A DNA stretch of 64,000 nt from contig NC_082596.1 in the NCBI RefSeq assembly GCF_030936135.1, positions 16,034,155 to 16,098,154 on the forward strand, given 5' to 3'. The stretch is from Gavia stellata (lineage: Eukaryota; Chordata; Aves; Gaviiformes; Gaviidae). The notes beneath the pieces are model-generated. The model saw only the letters and a list, made by a program, of their open reading frames with translations. It did no database searches and had not been told where the DNA came from. The position numbers and the translations under genes were made by a program. Of the stretch, positions 1 through 12,900 are shown piece after piece. Positions within the stretch are counted from its first letter, which is position 1, and the number at the start of each line of letters is the position of its first letter.

Positions 1-114
1 CCAGAGGCAGAACAAAGAAAGATGAAGGTTGATGATTAATCCAAAATAATGAACTCCTCATATACTCCAAGGTTTTCTAGGACTGGCAGTCATAGGGAAA
101 AGATTAATTAGGCA

Positions 115-120
115 TTTATT
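115..120 (-). terminator. Candidate distal poly(A) signal (AATAAA) of MED30
   Basis: A canonical AATAAA hexamer about 780 nt after the MED30 stop, followed in the transcript by a T-rich tract. It is a motif match only; further signals may lie outside the window. Confidence 0.35.
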
Positions 121-773
121 CAGTGCATTCTGGTAAACAAAACCAAAGTATTCCAACCATAGATAAGGCTACAGTAATACTACACCATACAATAGCTGAA
201 GCAGTACTTCAGAAATTTTAACATGTAGTTACAGAAGTAGTTAATGTTGAGGATATATGTATGTAGTCTTCACTTAAAAAGACTTAATTACATCCATAAG
301 GATATAGCGGCAATTTTACGTAGCTTTTGAATTTTCCTCTGATTATCTAATATAACATATATCCAGTGATAGGATATGGAGTAAGATGAACTTATATAGT
401 ATAGTAGCCTGTAGTATATGTTCCCACAATGGGGAAACCTATCGCATTGTAATATCCAATCACTTATTCTGGTCCTGTAGCTTACTAGAGTGACTTTTCT
501 GCATTGCAACTTTTCCTGTCTGTAGAGGTGGTCTGCACTGCAGAATGGCATGCAAACACATTTTTAAAACAGTGTTAATTGTATCATAAAAAAAAAATTC
601 AGAAACACTTCATTTATGAAAACTTCCATTTGCATAGCAATCCAAATTATTACTGTAAGTTCCTTAGGCTGTATTATATCCCACCTAAGTGAATCACTCA
701 GGTAAAACATGTAGGATGAATCTTTTATAAAAACAAAGCCAACACTACTTCAGTTATTACAAAACCCCAACAT

Positions 774-779
774 TTTAAT
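774..779 (-). terminator. Candidate proximal poly(A) signal (ATTAAA) of MED30
   Basis: ATTAAA is the commonest variant hexamer. It lies about 125 nt after the MED30 stop, and the following 40 nt of the transcript are rich in G and U. It is a motif match only. Confidence 0.35.
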
Positions 780-847
780 CTTGAAGACTTTTCAAACATT
801 ACTGCAATATGGTTGTGGAAAAACATGTTTCTTCTTAGAAAGAAATT

Positions 848-871
848 AAGATACAAACAAATTTGTATCTT
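848..871 (-). other. Perfect 10-bp inverted repeat with 4-nt loop in the MED30 3'UTR
   Basis: AAGATACAAA at 848-857 and TTTGTATCTT at 862-871 are exact reverse complements around the loop 858-861. In the MED30 mRNA this would fold into a 24-nt hairpin beginning about 30 nt after the stop codon. A second AATT/AATT pairing outside (844-847 with 876-879) could extend it past an internal bulge. The function is unknown. Confidence 0.6.
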
Positions 872-901
872 TTCCAATTACAAAGTTTGAATTTTCCTTG
901 T

Positions 902-997
902 TCAGTTCCGCATAGCCAACATGGCATTTATGTCCCAAATGAGATTCCGTAACTGATCCATGATCTGCTTCAGCTGCTGATTCTTCTGTTTCAGTTT
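902..997 (-). CDS. MED30: MED30 exon 5 (last coding exon with stop)
   Basis: Encodes the last 31 residues, [10 protein letters not shown] through [13 protein letters not shown], followed by TGA at 904-902. The acceptor is CTTCCCACAG|AAA. The Q/K/L-rich repeat and amphipathic helix are the conserved MED30 C-terminus. It lies 11 kb from exon 4, in a frame that is open only briefly, so an ORF-length filter would miss it. Confidence 0.94.
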   Translation of the reverse strand, partial: KLKQKNQQLKQIMDQLRNLIWDINAMLAMRN

Positions 998-3900
998 CTG
1001 TGGGAAGAGTTTATTAGAAGTTTTTTTGTGATCAGTTCAAATAGCACACTCAGAAATTCAACAAAAGTTACAGTGTTATGAAATGCTATATGGATCTTTT
1101 TCTCAGTTGTCTGTGAGCAGTATTACTGGGATAATACATCCTCTTTAAAGCACACTCTGAAAATACAAGAAAGCCTCAAAAGTTAAGGACCATTGCTAGA
1201 GGGGGAATGCTGTTTCTTTTCATAGCAGTCTTTTATCAAAACACTTGATCCCTTCAAAAACTGCAGGCTTGTGGGGATTGGTCCTCTCTTCCCAAAGTCC
1301 AAAAGATAGCACTTCGTGTACGAAGAAAGAATCGGTAATTTGGACCAAAAGAGTTCAGGAAACAGGTAAATTTATGTGAATCTATGTTGTATAACTTGGT
1401 TGCACAGTAATATGACCAAAGTAACTGGAACAGTGATAAAAAGCAGCAACAAAAGAAGCAATATCCTGAAAATCAGTTTCCTGAATTTTGATGCGGACAA
1501 CATATCGATATCTTTAAGTTGCCCAGCTGGTCTGCTGGGAAAGAAGTCCAGATTAAAAAAAAGGAAGTCTACTCACTCCAAACCTGTAAAAATGGTCTGA
1601 AGTAATACGGTAATTAGGCCTAGATTACATGGGGAACACAGTACTCTGAGAAAGGGAAATACTCCTGAACACAGACTGGTGGACACATTCCCTGAAAGAA
1701 GATACAACACTCAATTTTCCATTTGCCAATCTAAGACTTCACAATATACAGCAGAGATCCAACTCCTAAAGACAAGAGAGAAAACTGAGAAGCATTTAGT
1801 TACCACAGTATCCAAATGACAGAATTGCAAGTGCCTCCATACAAAAGCTCATAATATAAGATCTTGATGATTGAGAAAGCACAAGAGGGATGAGATAAAC
1901 ATGCATGTTCATACCTATGGCATTTTTAAACATATTTCTGTTTGCCATCCTCAAAATTCAATCTTAGAGAAATCAATGACTGTTACACCAAAACTACCAG
2001 TTCAATGCAAGCTGTCACTCACTGATACTGAGGGCATGCCATTTCATGATTTTTCAAAGCCCTCATCCACAGAAACGAAGGCCTAACTGTCAGTGATGGT
2101 TAGTCAAGTCACAGATAGAAAGAACCATTAATCTCTGATATGCAGATTGTGTTCTCTCTCCATCCATGGCTAATTGTACTGTTAAATACTGTTTTGTAGG
2201 TATGCTCACATGAACTTTACATAAGTTACGCCCAAAAGACTCATTCTTTAAGACTGTCTTCATTTCTTGTGCAAGTGTTATGAAACTGTGAATTGCTTGA
2301 TCTTTACTTGATACTAGACAAGGGAACCTTCAAATTGGATTTAACTTGTTTTCAAAGCATCTGTAAAGACAAGAAGTCTACAATTGTTACTTTATTTATC
2401 TGAAGATAATTCTAGGTCCTTGTTCTTCAGTGAGGACCTATTTTCTTAGCTCTTCTAGTCTACTTTTTCCAGAGACAGAAAAAACATCTATGATGAAGCG
2501 CCATCTCTGGACTGCTAGGTTGAAAAAAGAATAGAAAAAGGGGAAAAAAATCCACTTCGGAGAGCATGGTCTCCTAATTGAAATGCATATAGTGATCTTT
2601 GTTACCGATCTTTGACAGACAGCGGTCCACACCACGAAGTACTACATATTAAATATGTTCTGCACCACTGCCAGTGCTGGCCTCTGCTTAAGACTTTGCT
2701 GAGCCAGTAAGAACATCTCAACTCAGGTCTAACCTTCGAAAAACAGGTGAAATGGCCTTTTTGGGAAATGGGAAGTTCTGTAAGCAGCTTTTGACAGCTT
2801 TTGCAGCAATGACAAATTTTTGTTTCAACAGATTACTTCCAAGTTGTCTCCCACTCTTTCCTCCTTCTGCTGAAATGACTTAGTTAAACTCTGGACTGCT
2901 TCTCAGGATTAACAGTTGTATGAAACAAGAAAAGGTACTTCACCCTACGCACATGCTACAACTTCTGACTTAGTATCTGTTTTAATATAGCACAGGAAAA
3001 TTCTCTTATATGAGGCAGTTTATAATGAGTTTAAGAGATCTAAATTCACCTTATATCCGACAGGCATGTTTCTGCTAGTCACTCTCTGTCAGAAAAGTGA
3101 TCTGACTGAAAATCAATTCTAAGAGGTCTTCTTTGGTGATATTAATTTTCAATGTGATTAACTATCCATTTTGACTGACACTGCAAGTACTATGGCCAGC
3201 ATGATGGAGTTGTCAAGGACCGCACCTTCCAGTAACCAACAAGACTTTAGTAGGCTTAGGTCAGGTAGGACATTTATGAAAACACATACAGAAGCACAAA
3301 ACCCACATAAACAAAACAAAGTGGGAGAACCATAACATACATCCAGAAAACAGCTGTCTTTCAAGGAACATGCCATAAAGAACTTGACATGTTTCATACA
3401 GATTTGGGTTCAGCAGGACACAGTAATTTCAACTCCGACTGAAATCAATTTTTGACTTAAACTCATTTTTGGTTCACTTTCATTTCATTTCATTTGAAAT
3501 CAGTGATGTCTAGACCAATGCTCAACCTTCTATCACAGATGTATCAGAACTTCCCTTTTCACACTGTTCCCATCTCTCTCCTCATCTTAAGCTCATCTAT
3601 CTTTCGCATTTTAAAACCTAAACGTCACTGTGAGTCATTATTCTGCACTCAATCCATTTGTTAGAAGTCCCTTCTTCAGACAAAGATAATAGTGTAAACA
3701 CTGTGGAAGAGTAGGATTATATTCCAACTGATGTCTGTAAAAACATCGGAAGTACTTGCTTACATTGTACAGGCACTTCTTCTGTTTAAGAAAAAAAAAA
3801 AAAAAGAAGAGGTGTTTCCATCTTGAAAATCTTATATAAGACCATTCTCCTGAATGCTGTGCCAGCTATAGTTTTTACCTGCTCTGTTCAAGACCTGCAA

Positions 3901-6900
3901 CAGTACAGGCCAAATATACATCTAAGCTTAATAAAGCCTTAAATATTAATAATAGTAGTACCTTTACTTGCATAAATCTCAGCAGAATTAAAACAATTAT
4001 ATTTACTTTGTTGATTACGACTCTACTACAGAGAGAGCTTGCATCAACATCTTTTTCATGAGCATGTTACTCCTTCTGACCGTTAAATTCTTGTAGGAAG
4101 TGATTGTTGAAAGTCTTATGAAGGTGACAATGGCCTCTGCTTTTCCATGTAAGTTAAATCCAAGAAATTTCTACAGAAACACAATGTTTGTGATAGGCGA
4201 GAAAAAGTACAGCCTGCCCTGGCAATTTATACTGCTCTTTTTTTGAGTCCTTCATAATGAAATCTCTGAAGTAAGGAGGTGGAAAATTCTCCTTTTTTTT
4301 TCCTTCACTTTTACAGGCCAAAGATTTACAATGTTATATGCACACAGCAGGAAAAAAAATGATAGAAAAAATGCCTCAACGCTTTTCTCAAACTCTCTTA
4401 AAGCTGCTGTGATGTTCTAACTTCTGGCTACTCAATTGATACCAAGGCCCACTTTCCATCATAATAAATGCACATATCCATCTATTTATAATATTTTTTC
4501 AAATGGATAAAAAGTATTCATCATTAACACACTAACTGCTGTGCAACTAAACATTAACACACTCATTGTTCAGTAACTACAGCTTTTCCTGATGTCATTC
4601 ACAGGCATAATTTATATTCTTACTGGAAATGAGAGACTGGGTTTTCTGCCTCTCTCCTCACCTGACAGGTGAAAGGAAAACTGTGCCTTCTGCATGCATA
4701 ACTCTTGTTCCTGAAACAAGCAGAAGTACCAGTGACAGCCTGTGCTCCACTGCACGCTCAATACTTTTCACATACTGAACCAGACAGCAATTGCACGTAC
4801 CCACTGCTCTGTTGTTCAGAGGAGTGTGTTTATTAAAATAGGTGGATGTTTGCTTCATACCAATTATTTATCATTCAATGATGAAGACTGAGATCTTATT
4901 TACTGAGCACCCTCTAAGCTATGTAGCTTGTAACGAAATTATCCATTCCCCAAGGTGCTTCTCCACCACACTCCTCAGTGTTACATCCCCATTCTTAACA
5001 TGAAAATCACAAAGATGTATGAGCCTCAGCTATAGATGGCAAACTAAATCACAGGAACACTATGGATAAAACTGGAGTGCCTACTAACTTTGTCCAGAGA
5101 CGTCTAAGATTCAAGTCTATCACTAAACTTTGTATTTCAACAGCTTCCCACATATTCAAAGGACAGCTATCACCAACTAACTGTAAGGGGGAAAATGAAC
5201 AACTACCACAGACATTTTGTGGCAGAAACAAGGACAAAAATCCAGTTCTCAAGAGCAGCTTTCAGTTACTTACTCACTACTTGCATTAAATCCTTCCTTC
5301 TCATTCCCAAATTCCCTGCTTATTCAATACCCTCATGCGAGTTACGTAATACCTAAACCAAGATTCTTATAATCTTATTTATCACAATACTGATTCAAGC
5401 TAAATAGTGCCTATTCTGCAGCAAAAGCAGAATAGCTCAAGGACTCTTCCAGAAAAGAAGAGGGGGGGAAGGGAGAAGAGGAACCAAATGTGATAATGTA
5501 ATAGAGGTTGTATAACATGCATTTTTACAAGAACAAAAGGGGACAATTGGGATAGTAGGGACAGCTTGAAGCTTGGTGTTTCCTAACTTTTCTCAACTTT
5601 GTAACCATTATAATTGTTTTTATATAGGAAGCTACATGAAAAATTTTGCATGAGACATTTTATATGAATCTGAAAAGGAAATACTTCATTATATGGAATA
5701 AAATGCATCTGAGTGCTGAGAGAGCTGGCTGATGACAAGACCACCCTATATAATTTTCTACTGGAGTTGAGGAGAGACTCCTGATGAAAAAGGAAACATC
5801 TCAACTCATCTTCGAGAAAGGCAAGAAGGGGGATCCAGAAAACTACAGGCTTGTCAGCCTAACCCTGGACCCCAGAAAGACTATGCAGCAAATCCTTCTG
5901 AATGTCATGTCCAGATACATGAATGTTAAGGTAACTGGGAACAGTCATCTTGGATTTACCAAAGATGTGTCGTGCCTGACCAACGTGATAGCCTTCTATC
6001 AAGAAATGACTGGCTGTGTGGCCAAGGGCAGAGCAAGCGATTTTCTTTACTTTCACATTAGTCAGGCTTTTGACAGTCTCTCATAGTATCCTTGTAGCCA
6101 AATTGGAGAGATGTGGTTTGGATAGGTGGATTATACGGTTGATGGAAAACTGGCTAGATTACTGGATTGTAAATGTTGTGATCAGCAGTATTAAGACCAA
6201 GTGGCAGCTAGTCACTCTTGCTGTTTCTCAGGACTGATACTAAGGTCAATATTCTTAATATCCTCATTAATGACTTATCCACATTTAATGACCTAATCAC
6301 CGTATCAAACTATCAAATTTATGGACAATACCAAATTGGGGGAAGTGGTCAATATACTCAGTGGTAGGACGTCCAATTCAGAGGGACCTCAACAGGTGGG
6401 AAAGGCAGGCCAGCAACTATCTCAGGAACTTCAATTAAAGCAAAACCCTGCATCTGAAAACAGAATAAACTCATACAACAGCACAGGCAGAGGGCTGACT
6501 GAATAGAAAGCAGATTTGCAGAAAAGGACCTGAGGTTCTTTTTGAAACTTTCTGACAAGTTGAACATGAGTCAGCAGTGGATCTTTTTGCAACAATGAAG
6601 ACTAACGACACACTGTGTTATATTAGCAAGAGTGTACCTATCAGGTCAAGTGAAATTGTTATCCTCCTCTGTTTGGCTCTGGAGAACGATTGTCCAATTT
6701 TGGGCTCAATACAAAACACTAACATACTAGAGAACATCTAGTGGAAGGCCACCAAGATGATTACAGCTAGATTTGTTCAGTCTCAAGCAGAGAAGGCTGA
6801 GGCAGGATTGCGATGCTGTCTTCAGCTACCTAATGAAGATCATAGATAAGACAAAGCTGGCCTCTTCTTGAATGTACACAGCAAAAGGATGACGGGCAGT

Positions 6901-9900
6901 GAACATGAGTTACAACAAAGAAAATTCCAATGTAATATTAGGAAAACTTTCACAGTGAACGTTGACACTTAAGAAGGGCCCAGAAAGGGTAGAATTTCCA
7001 TCCTTACAGATATTCAAAATGCTACTGGATATAAACCTGAGCAACTGGATCTAACTTTGATAGTTGGCCCTGCTTTGAGCTGGGGGTTGAATCAGATAGT
7101 CGCCAGGCCTCCCACTGGGCCTAAATTCCTCTACGATTCTACCACTGCAGACAGCCAGTTTGGGTACCCAAAACAGGATGGAGCTGCCCTCAGTGCAGAT
7201 TAATCTGCTGAGAAGGTATCCAAGTAATTCTCCCCCTCTTGTTAAAGTGTTCCTTGGTGCACATTCATATTTTGGGTGAAAAAGGACTCTACAAATACAA
7301 AACAAAGTAAAAATACATGCAAATAGCATGAAAGAAAGTTTAAAAGGAATGCAGGTTTTCAGCATAGTCAAAAGTAGTTTTCAGGTAAAGTTCTCAAAAG
7401 AGGAAACACTAATTGCAAATTGCTGTCATTTTAAGGATTACTTCCCTAAACAACATCAGCTGCAGTGCACAATGGTTTTGTTATCAAAAAAGCCCAGAGC
7501 TAAACTTAAAAGCCTGTCATGTAGATTGCTTTTCCTCTCTTAGCAAGATCACTACTAACCAGTTAGCAAAGATTAATTAAGAATATCAAACATGATTGTT
7601 TTCTACAGGGTCACCTGGAATCTCCTAATGGTATTTCATATCATTTCATTTTCACCCAAACATATTGAGACTACTAATTTTGAGATGGTTTTCCTAAGTG
7701 CTTAATTTGAAACCAGACCTACAGCATCTAAAAAACCAAGGCTGTACTTGCTCCATTTTTAACAACAAGCAGTAAAGAAAACTGCTGATAGGACAGCAAC
7801 ACAGATCAAAGTATTCTCAGTCTGTGATTTGATATTTTCTGTCTTAAGTCCTGACAAATGTACTACAAGACCATGGACCCAAGGCGAGCCTGACATCTTG
7901 AAAATATTACAGGTGATGCTATACTTAGAAGGTAAAAAAACCCTATAGATAGAACATTACAGACTCAAAAAATATGAAGACAAGCAAGGAAATTTTAGTA
8001 ACAGCTTCCAATTGTTGCAAATAGTAATTATGTTCAGTGAAAACTGGATCAGGACTTGTATTAGTTGACCAATGCAAATGCTAAAATGATTCTGGAACAG
8101 TAAGTTATTTATTCCAGAAAAGAGTCAACCACCTCAACAATTTACAATCCCAGAAAGCAAATACAGATAAAAGTAACAAGCAACATTTTTGGGAACTGCA
8201 GGAGAGAATTGTTTAGTACAAAAGGTAGAGGTAGTCAGTGCTCAATAAATGGTTTGTTAGGTTGTTTTATAATAATGGTGCACTCTTCTTAGTGCTGGCA
8301 AAAATCCCTTTTGTTTTTAAGCTTAATAGGTTTTATTTAAACCTACAGTTGCTAGATATTACTGAATTACTAGGACAGAAATTCATTACCTTGTAAAATG
8401 ATCTATATTTTAAATTAATGGACAAGTACTTCTTAGCCAAGGCGAGCACATTAAACTTTCTGACCTAAAAGATAAGTCTAATATAGCAGAATAAATAAAT
8501 AAAACCAAAAAGATGTCACTATACAGTAAACCGACATCAAAAGTTACTGCAATATTTAGGAACTCTGCTACATCAACAGGTTCTCCTGCCCCATGAGTGA
8601 GATGGTGAGTATAGGAAGTACGTGACACTCCTCTCCTCCTCTACTGAGGATGCTCCCTTCCCAAACAACTGCAGTAGCAAAGCAGAGCTGCTGTGTTTCA
8701 AGTCAGTGATTCCTGGAAGGAGGGACGTTTTTGTGTGAGAATATATGATCCACAAGGTCTATATGATCTGTGCTCCACACTGCAGGGCAGTTAGTGTCTT
8801 TCGCATACAGCCAGAGCCACTAAAGAGATCAGACTGGCTGGGATATCACAGTAAGAAGGGCAAAATTAAGAGACCCATGGAAGGTGTAAGAATTCAAATG
8901 TCTCAATAGTGTCAAAATCTTGGGATATTGCAATGATACTTTTTTTGGTACCAGTAACATGCAAGACTGCAAAAATACTATTACAGCAAAGAGGACTAGG
9001 TGACAGCAGGACAACCAGCTGAAGGAACAAAAAATAGTGGGTCAAGAACATAAAAAGCTTCTTTATCTGTCATGTTGGCTTCCCTATCACAGCATTTTCA
9101 TTGACATTTTGCATTACTGAAATTTTGCTAAAATAGATTGAGCAAAATTGAGTTGAAGATGGATGTTACATACTCCAGAGGACTGAAAAGGAGTGCCAGC
9201 TAAGAACCAGAGAGGGCTATCTGAGCCCAGCAGACAGTGTCGGAAATTAGATCAATTAACCAGATTCTAGTGATTTTTCTTTGCAAAAATAAGAATTTCT
9301 TTATTTCTAGTCATAAAAAACCCAAAGCATTTCCTATTCTGCAATGTATTAAAATTTGAACTTTGAAACTGGTAGTGGATGTGCTTATACAGCTGGAGAC
9401 AGACAAAAGAAAAAATTCAGTGCACTTCCAAACCCAAGAAGTTTAAATTTCTTTTGCAGCAATTAGTAAATATTTGTCCACAAAAATACTAGAGAAAGTT
9501 TAACTATCTTCTGAAGATTTACTGTGGAAAAATCTGGAAGCTAGGTCTAGGCATTTAAGTGTAAATACAGGATTTCAGGCCTGATTTAAGTGAATGTCTG
9601 TGTATATTCTTAGTTACCAATTTGCTACCAATGGTCCTGTAACACCATCAATCTTTTTAAGGTTTAGTACTCATCATAAACATTTATGAAATTATTTTCA
9701 CAAGATCACACCAAGGAGGTTTAAGAACGTGTTTGCATAAAAGTATAAAAACAAGGGTAAAAACATGCCATAGAAGTATCAAAACCACAGCAAATAGGGA
9801 CAGTTAAGCTTATTAACACTTAAAGATTACAAATAAATATGCATAAATTCACAGTACATCATTACATACAATATAATATATACAACCCTGCTACATCAGC

Positions 9901-12900
9901 ACTGAATAGGAAGAATACAACAGGACAGCTGACAACTGCTTTTCACTAAATTCACATAGTCCCCATTTTCTCCTGTAAAATATGCATGCATTTTTCTGCA
10001 TAAATGGGTTATGAAAAATTTGGTATATCTCTAACTGTTGAAGACAAATTAAAATATATGAAATATTTTCAAAGCGGGAAATCCACCTATTATTCTCTCC
10101 ATAAAGAAATATTTTACTCATTTATTGGTTATTGTTTGGTTATTTTTGTAGATTATGCTTCCTTTTTACCAAGCATTTACAGATATTACAGCTACAGAAA
10201 TATTTAATTAATCCTATCTTCGTACTTCACAGATTGAAGAAACAATGCTCAAAATTGTGGTCTGGTAAAACCACAGATTTTTAATCTCAATACTATATTA
10301 GCATTTACTACAGCATATTTATTTTTAGATTTGAATCCATCTTTAGTAATTGTACTCAACTGCATACTGCCACTCAAACTGAAAATTTAACATCATCTTT
10401 ATCATACATAGTACATTTTTTTCTGAATGTGTCAAGATTCAATAAATGCTACACTTAACAAAAGGAATGGTCTTCCTCAAACTGTCAAAATACAGAAAGT
10501 AGCCCTGAAAATCCTTTACCAACTCACATAATTGGGATAATATTTACACATGTAAAATACCCATTTTTTTAGTGTCTAAGGTAAGTTTTGAAGAGAAGTA
10601 CTGTTCGACAGGCACCTTACCTCAATCTGTACTGACGGTATCTAGTGGGTTAAGCATAAACATAATACACTATACTCAGAAGAATATATATCGGTTGAAA
10701 AAGAGGAACAAGTTAAAATTGTCAGGAAACCTAAACGCTAGAGCCAGAGGTACAGCTAAAAAAAAAATTGCTTAAAAGGTAATTCTGAAAAAGTTACAGT
10801 TAGAAGTATTTCACAGAATCACTAAGGTTGGAAAAGACCTGTAAGATCACCAAGTCCAACCATCGACCCAACACCACCATGCCCATTAAACCATGTCCCA
10901 CAATGCCACCTCCACATGTTCCTTGAACACACCCAGTGAGGGTGACTCCACCAACTCCCTGGGGCAGCCTGTTCCAGTGTTTCACCACTCTCTCAGTAAA
11001 GAAATTTTTCCTAATATCCAGCCTAAACCTCCCCTGGTGCAACCGCTGGCCATTTCCTCTTGTCCTATCACTCGTCACTTGGGAGAAGAGACCAACACCC
11101 ACCTCACCACAAACCCCCTTACAGGTAATTGTAGAGAGCGATAAGGTCTCCCCTCAGCCTCCTCTTCTCCAGGCTGAACAACCCCAGTTCCCTCAGCCGC
11201 TCCTCCTAAGACTTGTGCTCCAGACCCCTCACCAGCTTTGTCACCCTTCTCTGGACACGCTCCAGCACCTCAATGTCCTTCTTGTAGTGAAGGGCCCAAA
11301 ACTGAACACAGGATTCGAGGTGCGGCCTCACCACAGCCGAGTACAGGGGCACGATCACTTCCCTACCCCTGCTGGCCACACTATTTCTGATACAGGCCAG
11401 GATGCCGTTGGCCTTCTTGGCCACCTGGGCACACTGCTGGCTCATATTCAGCTGGCTGTCGACCAACACCCCCAGGTCCTTTTCAGCCAGGCAGCTTTCC
11501 AGCCACTCGTCCCCAAGCCTGTAGCGTTGCCTGGGGTTGTTGTGACCCAAGTGCAGGACCCGGCACTTGGCCTTGTTGAACCTCATACAGTTGGCCTCGG
11601 CCCATCGATCCAGCCTGTCCAGATCCCTCTGCAGAGCCTTCCTACCCTCGAGCAGATCAACACTCCCGCCCAACTTGCTGTCATCTGCAAACTTGCTGAG
11701 GGTGCACTCTATCCCCTCGTCCAGATCATCAATAAATACATTAAACAAGACCGGCCCCAAAACTGAGCCCTGGGGGACTCCGATTGTGACCAGCCACCAA
11801 CTGGATTTCACTCCATTCACCACGACTCTCTGGGCTCAGCCGTCCAGCCAGTTTTTCACCCAGCAAAGAATGCACCTGTCTAAGCCACGAGCCCCCACTT
11901 TCTCCAGGAGAATACTGTGGGAGACAGTGTTTATTACCAAGTTTGACGGTAGTCATCACACATGCTGCATTTAGTACAGCAATCTAGAAATTTAATCTTT
12001 GTAATGACAAAGTGACAGTTTTACGCAAATGAATTTCAACTTTGCTACCTTATTTACTTCCATGATTTCCCTTCTCTCTTCACTAGCAAAACGAAGCTGA
12101 CTTGCAGCACCACGATCATCATGTTTGGAACCATCTTCTTCAACATATGGAATAAGTTGCTGTAAAGACAAGAAACATTAGCTAAAAAAAATCTTTAAAA
12201 AAAAAAAAAGGAAAAAAGAAGAAAAAAGGAAACCAAAACCAGGAAATACATAAGGTACTACCATTTTATCCAAAGGTTCAAACTTCCCAAGAGGAAGTGG
12301 AGACAGGCTGATTTCATCACCTCAAACCTAAAAGGCCTTGGAATGACCTCAGCTGGTTCTCCAGGAAAATTATGTGCTTCAAAAAGACACAATCCCACAT
12401 ATTACCATGCCCAGACCTAAGTAACTTCACAACTGCAGGAAGAACCCAGTCTTTACATTTTAAGACATTTATCACAGGTAACCCTTGTATCCTTCAACTC
12501 TGTAGATTGTGATTTTAAAATCTACTATTCCACACTATGAAATACCACAAACATGAAGTTATTATTATTATAAAGTATTTTAGTGATATACTAAACATAA
12601 TTACGACTGGCTTTACATAGCTACTTGGTTAATACCCTAATTATGACTTGCTATTTTAGCGGGCCTCTGTTTGGCTATTCTTAAGACCAGGCCCACAGTT
12701 ATCTAATAGGAGGTTTTCCGTAAGGATTTCCCAGTGTGATCTCCTCAGGCATATAGCATACGATCTTTTTTGTAAGCCTCTACAAAGCCAAACATCTTTG
12801 ATAAAGAATTTCTAAATGAATATTAATCCATGTTCCCTTCCTAAAAAAAAAAGAAATTAAAAAGAATCAGTAAATATACTAGATACAAAACAAATACATG

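Larger units (their letters stand above)
115..901 (-). other. MED30: MED30 3' untranslated region (extent inferred)
   Basis: AT-rich sequence directly downstream of the TGA. Two candidate poly(A) signals are visible on the minus strand. ATTAAA at 779-774 is followed by a G/T-rich stretch at 770-730, as a downstream element would be. AATAAA lies at 120-115. Which one is used, or whether the UTR runs beyond the window edge, cannot be decided here. A perfect 10-bp hairpin lies at 848-871. Human MED30 has alternative 3' ends as I recall, so more than one site is plausible. Confidence 0.55.
998..12048 (-). other. MED30: MED30 intron 4 (11 kb)
   Basis: Bounded by the exon 4 donor and exon 5 acceptor. 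Apart from CR1 copies A (5711-7143) and B (10811-11929) I recognise nothing in it. The short open frames here have no family features. A run of 15 A lies at 3791-3805. No second gene, tRNA or snRNA was seen. Confidence 0.85.

Noticed and set aside
10936..11766. 276-codon plus-strand frame
   Set aside because: Exactly antisense to the reverse-transcriptase region of CR1 copy B; a shadow of the LINE frame.
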